Assembly: GCA_018714665.1 (NCBI GenBank)
Contig: DVNA01000036.1
Span: 1-20,522 of the forward strand
Length of the DNA: 20,522 nucleotides
DNA from: Candidatus Gallibacteroides avistercoris
Lineage (GTDB): Bacteria > Bacteroidota > Bacteroidia > Bacteroidales > CHK158-818
Direction: 5' to 3'
Of this stretch, positions 16,254 to 20,522 are shown one piece after another (within the stretch, counting starts at the first letter, position 1; every line of letters begins with the position of its first letter). Below the pieces are notes generated by a model. That model had not been told where the DNA came from, did not search any database, and saw nothing but the letters and a program-made list of their open reading frames with translations. The translations under genes were made by a program, and so were the position numbers.

Positions 16254-16424
16254 ATGGCTTACGTAATTAGTGACGATTGTATTGCTTGCGGAACTTGTAT
16301 AGACGAATGTCCCGTAGAAGCTATTTCTGAAGGCGACAAATATTCTATTAACCCGGATATCTGCACCGAATGTGGTACATGCGCAGATGTATGTCCTACC
16401 GGAGCTATCAGTCCCGCAGAATAA
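16254..16424 (+). CDS. 2[4Fe-4S] ferredoxin
   Basis: A 56-residue bacterial (clostridial-type) ferredoxin that carries single electrons between cytosolic enzymes such as pyruvate:ferredoxin oxidoreductase, hydrogenase or Rnf. It begins MAYVISDDCIACGTC. Two cluster motifs CxxCxxCxxxCP are complete: C9, C12, C15, C19 and C37, C40, C43, C47, arranged in the usual internal two-fold repeat (IDECPVEAI and ADVCPTGAI). The length equals that of typical members. It has its own consensus promoter overlapped by a perfect inverted repeat, and a strong terminator, so it is a single-gene unit. Its AT-biased, high-expression-type codon use fits an abundant protein. The redox partners cannot be told from the context. 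Confidence 0.97.
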   Translation: MAYVISDDCIACGTCIDECPVEAISEGDKYSINPDICTECGTCADVCPTGAISPAE

Positions 16425-16441
16425 TCAAATAAGGAAATTTG

Positions 16442-16476
16442 AAAAAGGCTACTCCCAAAGAGTAGCCTTTTTTCTT
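16442..16476 (+). terminator. Terminator of the ferredoxin gene
   Basis: GGCTACTC (16447-16454) pairs with GAGTAGCC (16460-16467) around loop CCAAA, followed by TTTTTT. The stem starts 23 bp after the stop codon. A-rich bases before the stem extend pairing with the T tract. Confidence 0.92.
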
Positions 16477-16510
16477 TTATACAGGCGACAAAAGAAATGT
16501 GATTCTTTCT

Positions 16511-16530
16511 CCGCTTTTTGAAAAAAGCGG
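16511..16530. repeat. Small perfect hairpin in the intergenic region
   Basis: CCGCTTTTT and AAAAAGCGG are exact 9-bp inverted arms with two bases between. It lies beyond the ferredoxin terminator and about 65 bp before the next promoter box. It could be a second terminator remnant, or part of a dispersed intergenic repeat with the flanking GCACCAAAAAC; I cannot decide from one copy. Confidence 0.5.
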
Positions 16531-16595
16531 CACCAAAAACTTTTTAGTTATACGCAGTATTCTGATGGGAAAGAAATAATATAAAAGAAAAATCG

Positions 16596-16603
16596 TAACT
16601 TTG
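16596..16603 (+). promoter_or_regulatory. -7 box before the repeat/zinc-finger protein gene
   Basis: TAACTTTG matches TAnnTTTG exactly, 78 bp before the start at 16682. No matching TTTG lies 19-21 bp upstream, so support is partial. Confidence 0.5.
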
Positions 16604-16681
16604 TCATCAAAATTACTCCTCTTCGTCAACCTATCTTGATGAACCAGAGCTTATATATGTCTTGCTAAAATCAAAAGAATT

Positions 16682-18100
16682 ATGCTTGCTTTTCGTAAAC
16701 ATCTGTACGCAATTCTGGCCATGTTCTTGATAAACAACATGGCAACAACCCAGGCCCAAATGAACATTATCATGTCAGAGGGAGCATCGATAACGGAAGA
16801 TAGTTACTGTTTCAGGGATGAATTTCCAACAGATTATATAAAAGGAAAATGGAATGAGGGAGCCCGCATTACCCACGTAGCGTATGGTTCCGGTAAATGG
16901 ATGGTTACTTGTGCCAAGAATACCGGCATAGGGATGCAATCATACAGTGGAATAGGAGCTTTCCCGTCTCAATGGATCAAACAAAAATGGGACGAAAACT
17001 ACCGAATCACGGATGCTGCATATGGAAGCTCGGGATGGGTGGTGATTATGAGCCAAGGAGTGTACGACGGGCCGCAATCTTATTACCACGACAGCAACTG
17101 GCCCAAAGATTGGTTGAAAGAACAGGAAAATGAGGGAAAACACATCACGACATTGACCTTTGGAAACGGAAAGTGGTTTGTTACCGCTTCTTCCAATTGT
17201 AACATAACCGACCAGACGTGGTATGTATATGAGAATGAAATTCCGCAGGACAAGGTACAAGAGATGATAGAAAAGAATTACGTTATTTCAGAAATAGCTG
17301 CCTATAAAAATCAATTCGTTGTCGTATATTCAAAAGGTCCGGCATATACCAACCATGCGTGGATGTACAATATACAAAATTGGGACAGTGCCCAATCGTG
17401 GATCAAGGAAAACTGGAATGAGAATTTCAGCATTACCAGTTTGGGGGGATATATGAATAATTCCTCTCCCACGACAAACAATACCAACAACGAACAGATA
17501 GCATTAAACCGTCCCGCTTACGGAACTTATCCCTCCCAGGCAAACCTCTTTTACAAGGGCGACGTGTTTGCCGGACATTTAGTCATCAACCAGAACAACG
17601 GCTTTTATACCACCTCATTTACGAGTGGATCGCTGGTTTTCGTTTCCATCTATGCCCCGAAAGAGACAACCGACTGTTTCATTCTCGACAACATGTGCGG
17701 ACAGAATCTGATCATCTCAAAAGACTGGTCTTCGGTCAAGATTACCGGGTTCGGTACACAACTCGCCTACAACACGCAATGCACAAAAGAGGATTTCGAC
17801 CAATCGGAAAAACTGTATCAACAGATCAACTCAAATACATTGCAGGTTTCCGGAGGAAATAACAATACAATCATAAACACAAACTCCAACATAAACGACA
17901 ACGGAGGTAACCGGAATACACGCCGAGTCTGTCCCGGATGCAACGGAACGGGTAAAGGGATGGACCAGATTACCTACTCTCCCAACTACACGGGAGAGGA
18001 CAACTCTGAATGGTGCTCTATTTGCGGGAAAGTAGCTCCGGCCCATACGCATCGCCAACCCATGTGCCGTGTCTGCTACGGGAAAGGCTACGTCGAGTAA
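16682..18100 (+). CDS. Exported repeat protein with C-terminal DnaJ-like zinc-finger segment
   Basis: A 472-residue protein. An N-terminal signal peptide ends near TTQAQ (residue 26). Residues about 27-260 hold five degenerate units of ~46 residues, each with 'IT..AYG.G.W.V' then 'Q.W......FP..WIK..W.E'; clear units start at ITHVAYGSGKW (63), ITDAAYGSSGW (109), ITTLTFGNGKW (155), ISEIAAYKNQF (202) and ITSLGG (251). They resemble the DUF7477 repeat (from memory). An Asn/Thr/Ser linker follows (260-272), then a beta-rich region (275-365) and another Asn-rich linker (386-410). The C-terminus has three CxxC pairs, C417/C420, C445/C448 and C462/C465; the outer two read CxxCxGxG as in the DnaJ zinc domain. 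The gene is visibly AT-richer than its neighbours. Function is unknown. Its 3' end overlaps the convergent helicase gene by 13 bp. Confidence 0.85.
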   Translation: MLAFRKHLYAILAMFLINNMATTQAQMNIIMSEGASITEDSYCFRDEFPTDYIKGKWNEGARITHVAYGSGKWMVTCAKNTGIGMQSYSGIGAFPSQWIKQKWDENYRITDAAYGSSGWVVIMSQGVYDGPQSYYHDSNWPKDWLKEQENEGKHITTLTFGNGKWFVTASSNCNITDQTWYVYENEIPQDKVQEMIEKNYVISEIAAYKNQFVVVYSKGPAYTNHAWMYNIQNWDSAQSWIKENWNENFSITSLGGYMNNSSPTTNNTNNEQIALNRPAYGTYPSQANLFYKGDVFAGHLVINQNNGFYTTSFTSGSLVFVSIYAPKETTDCFILDNMCGQNLIISKDWSSVKITGFGTQLAYNTQCTKEDFDQSEKLYQQINSNTLQVSGGNNNTIINTNSNINDNGGNRNTRRVCPGCNGTGKGMDQITYSPNYTGEDNSEWCSICGKVAPAHTHRQPMCRVCYGKGYVE

Positions 18101-20522
18101 ACCGGTACTATTTTTTGCAGCGCTACATACCAGATATATCCCTTGACCGAGGTATATCCCATTTGTGACAAAACAGCGGCATAGCGCCGTACCTGTTTCA
18201 GATAAGAGGTGCGTTCTGTTTTCCCGAACTTGTAATCGATTACCCATGCTTCGTTTGAGGAAACCACCACGCGGTCGGGACGCAATATTTTACCATCCGG
18301 ATGCCAAATCTCCATCTCATTCCAGACCTCTACTCCGGGAGAAAACCACTCCCTGACCGACGGAGAAGAGATAGCCTCTTCCAGATACCGGACAACCTCT
18401 GCCGCCTCTTCCTGCGACAACTCACCACTTAAAACATACGGCGCCACCGCAGATTTCAACTCCTCGGGATAACGGATTCCGCTCAGTATTTCGTGCATCA
18501 GATTGCCGTATTTAATCTGTTCGCTGTTTTCAAAGAAACCGATATGCCTCATTTTTAACCGGAAACGTTCTCCTGGTTCGGCCTGTCGGCTCCCGGCAGC
18601 AACCGTCGCCACATGAACCGGAACACCCTTATCGGCAGGATGCCACCAACTGCCCAACTCAAACACGCCCGTCTCCGGACAAAACGCATCGGACAATACC
18701 GTACAGGGGACACCCGGTACGACAACAGACCGGGAGGCCCGCACGATGGCATACATCAAGGTAGCGACAGAGGTTACGGTTTCCGATGCCGGTTGTGGAG
18801 CAAAAAGGATCATCTCCTCGCGGGCCCGGGTAAAGGCCACATACGCCAGATTCAGGTTATCGATATAGGCAAAGGCCTTTTCGCGGAAATAATCGGACGA
18901 ATAGGCCGTCCGTTCCAATACCGAAGAGTAACGAACCGGTACCAACGGAATATCTTCAAACGGTTCTCCCTGCGTCCGGCACCAAAGTATCTGGGTATGC
19001 GTGGGCGAATGGTCTATGCTCCAATCGCAGAATGGCATGATAACCACCTTGAAATCCAACCCTTTCGACTTGTGGATGGTCATAATACGGATGGCATCCT
19101 GCGATTCGGGGGTAAAGACCGACAGGGAAGCGCCCCGTTCGTTCCACCAAGTGAGGAAGGCGGCCATATCGGCAGCATGGCTGGCCGTAAAATCCAACAC
19201 CAAATCTTCAAATGCCTGGATAAATATCTGTTCACGACTCAATACCTCCGAAGGTAAAAACGAGATGATTTTCTGGCACAAATCATACAACGAAAGGGCT
19301 CGAAACTCATCCATCCGACGCTCCACTTGTGCGGCAAAAGAATCTTCTCCTCCATCAAAAAAGGCAGACAGAGCCTGCTGGGGGGTGGTTCCCGACTGAC
19401 TGATCTCATACTCGTATGTGGCCAGAATAGAGCGTAACGTCTCCTTGGGATTGTAGAGATAGGCCAGCATGTTCACAAGAAAGCGGACGGAGGGAGAACT
19501 GCTTATGTACAGGCTTTCGTCCGAAATGATGTCGAATCGGAACCTTTCGTCCCGGCACGAAGCCTTGTATCGCAACAAGGTATCGGCTATCAAAACGCCG
19601 TCGGCCTTGTTCCGCACCAAAAAGGCCATATCCCGCAACCGGTAACCGTTTTGCTGCAACCGGATAAGCAAGTCCGGAATACGCCCGAGAACCTCCTCCT
19701 TGAAATCGTCGGTCGAAGGGGCATCGATAAATGAAATCTGGACGTGTCCGTCGGACGACTCGTAGGCCGGAGATACCTGTTGGGGCACATCACAGTAGGC
19801 ATCGACGATACGCGTAGATAACGGCTCCCTGTCGCCGCTGCACGCTCCGGCATCGAGTAAGGCGTTGAATTTATCCTGCAACAGTTGGGCGGCCGCCGTA
19901 AAAAACGAATTGTTAAACGCCACAATCTGTTTGCAACTGCGGTAATTGGTGTTCAAGAGCTGTTCCTCGCATTTGGAGGCATCGAAACTGCGACGCAATC
20001 CCGAAGCGAGCAACCGCCAATCGGAGTTACGCCAACGGTAAATACTTTGCTTGACATCCCCTACAATGAGGCACGCCTGCCCCTTATCGAGGCTTTCGCG
20101 GAACAGCGGCCTGAAATTCTCCCATTGCAGGTTCGAGGTATCCTGAAACTCATCAATCATAAAATGCTCGATACGCGTACCTATTTTTTCATATACAAAG
20201 GGGGTATCGCTGTCGTCTATAATGCGGTGCAACAAGTCGGCCGTATCGGAAAGCAACAACAGGTTATGCTCCTGCTGATAGGCCTGTATATGGCGGTCGA
20301 TGTCGCTCAAAATACCCAATGTAAAGAGATAGCGTCCGGTCTCTACGGCGGTCAGATAACGTTCATATCCCCCCTTCCCATAGAGATCGACCATCTTCTT
20401 TACACAATCGTTCAGCCCCTCTCCATATACCTGCCGGATAGCCTCTACGGTAGCATCATCGGTTTTCCGGGTAAACCACCCTTCGAGGTTGTCGGCCAAC
20501 CGGATAAAGGTTTCGGTAGGTT
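18088..20522 (-). CDS. AddA/RecB-like helicase-nuclease, 5' part beyond the window
   Basis: UvrD-superfamily helicase with a C-terminal nuclease, which processes double-strand DNA ends for recombination. The frame is open to the right edge, so the N-terminus with Walker A is outside; about 810 residues are visible. Helicase motifs are present: DEFQDT (II, bases 20137-20154), GDVKQSIYRWR (III, about 20030-20061), NTNYRS (IV, 19936-19953), TIHKSKGLDF (V, about 19052-19081) and AYVAFTRARE (VI, about 18818-18847). The last ~80 residues form a PD-(D/E)XK nuclease: RPDRVVV, VIDYKFGK and QVRRYA. The common Bacteroidota partner (an AddB-like nuclease) would lie upstream, outside. A TTG at 20497-20499 is internal, not a start. 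AddA is the likeliest identity; a RecB-type subunit is the alternative. Confidence 0.92.
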   Translation of the reverse strand, partial: PTETFIRLADNLEGWFTRKTDDATVEAIRQVYGEGLNDCVKKMVDLYGKGGYERYLTAVETGRYLFTLGILSDIDRHIQAYQQEHNLLLLSDTADLLHRIIDDSDTPFVYEKIGTRIEHFMIDEFQDTSNLQWENFRPLFRESLDKGQACLIVGDVKQSIYRWRNSDWRLLASGLRRSFDASKCEEQLLNTNYRSCKQIVAFNNSFFTAAAQLLQDKFNALLDAGACSGDREPLSTRIVDAYCDVPQQVSPAYESSDGHVQISFIDAPSTDDFKEEVLGRIPDLLIRLQQNGYRLRDMAFLVRNKADGVLIADTLLRYKASCRDERFRFDIISDESLYISSSPSVRFLVNMLAYLYNPKETLRSILATYEYEISQSGTTPQQALSAFFDGGEDSFAAQVERRMDEFRALSLYDLCQKIISFLPSEVLSREQIFIQAFEDLVLDFTASHAADMAAFLTWWNERGASLSVFTPESQDAIRIMTIHKSKGLDFKVVIMPFCDWSIDHSPTHTQILWCRTQGEPFEDIPLVPVRYSSVLERTAYSSDYFREKAFAYIDNLNLAYVAFTRAREEMILFAPQPASETVTSVATLMYAIVRASRSVVVPGVPCTVLSDAFCPETGVFELGSWWHPADKGVPVHVATVAAGSRQAEPGERFRLKMRHIGFFENSEQIKYGNLMHEILSGIRYPEELKSAVAPYVLSGELSQEEAAEVVRYLEEAISSPSVREWFSPGVEVWNEMEIWHPDGKILRPDRVVVSSNEAWVIDYKFGKTERTSYLKQVRRYAAVLSQMGYTSVKGYIWYVALQKIVPVYST

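Noticed and set aside
17456..17500. Possible tandem DNA repeat in the Asn/Thr-rich linker of the exported protein
   Set aside because: The protein is low in complexity there, but the codons vary and no exact DNA repeat unit is seen.
18613..19257. 214-codon plus-strand open frame
   Set aside because: Antisense to the helicase-nuclease region that includes motifs V and VI.
20497..20499. TTG as the true start of the helicase-nuclease
   Set aside because: The frame stays open upstream to the window edge and Walker A is missing, so the protein must begin outside.
1..20522. CRISPR array, tRNA or rRNA genes, insertion sequences, integrases
   Set aside because: No direct-repeat/spacer pattern, cloverleaf with a plausible anticodon arm, ribosomal RNA segment or transposase motif was seen on either strand.

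Overview
The window reads as a Bacteroidales (phylum Bacteroidota) chromosome segment. Gene content fits: gltX next to waaA, divergent rpmH/efp, a GH127/GH2 pair, and a GRAM-type protein with a secreted FAD oxidoreductase. Several genes also carry the Bacteroidota promoter form TTTG-N19..20-TAnnTTTG, and Shine-Dalgarno sequences are largely absent. The genus cannot be fixed from sequence alone. I found no rRNA, tRNA, CRISPR array, transposase or integrase; most of the window is ordinary core genome with a few accessory islands.

Layout, left to right. Bases 1-68 are a perfect loop-free palindrome, followed by a gene-free stretch to 324. A plus-strand operon then runs gltX, an exported protein of unknown function, and waaA (Kdo transferase). 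A convergent minus-strand M23 peptidase lipoprotein overlaps waaA by 4 bp. Next are rpmH (minus, missed by length-filtered ORF calling) and efp (plus), fired from back-to-back consensus promoters. A minus-strand pair follows: a two-helix membrane protein with a GRAM/PH-like domain, abutting (TAA|ATG) a secreted FAD-dependent oxidoreductase. A family 2 glycosyltransferase with a probable TTG start faces a minus-strand cluster radC - MIP18/DUF59 protein - lpxH.

From 11692 a two-gene plus-strand glycan cassette encodes a lipoprotein GH127 (beta-L-arabinofuranosidase family) with a surface-export-like signal, and an exported GH2 enzyme, closed by a strong terminator. A 2[4Fe-4S] ferredoxin gene follows, with a perfect inverted repeat lying over its promoter. 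Next is an AT-richer gene for an exported protein of about five ~46-residue repeats capped by a DnaJ-like zinc-finger segment. The window closes with the 3' part of an AddA/RecB-like helicase-nuclease on the minus strand, cut by the right edge.

How they work together: gltX, rpmH and efp serve translation. waaA and lpxH both belong to lipid A/Kdo synthesis, and the membrane glycosyltransferase may add to envelope glycans. The M23 protein remodels or regulates peptidoglycan. The GH127/GH2 pair, perhaps with the exported FAD enzyme, belongs to outer-surface or periplasmic sugar metabolism, but no SusC/SusD genes lie here. The least explained items are the repeat/zinc-finger exported protein, the GRAM plus FAD-oxidoreductase pair, the ferredoxin operator candidate and the edge palindrome.
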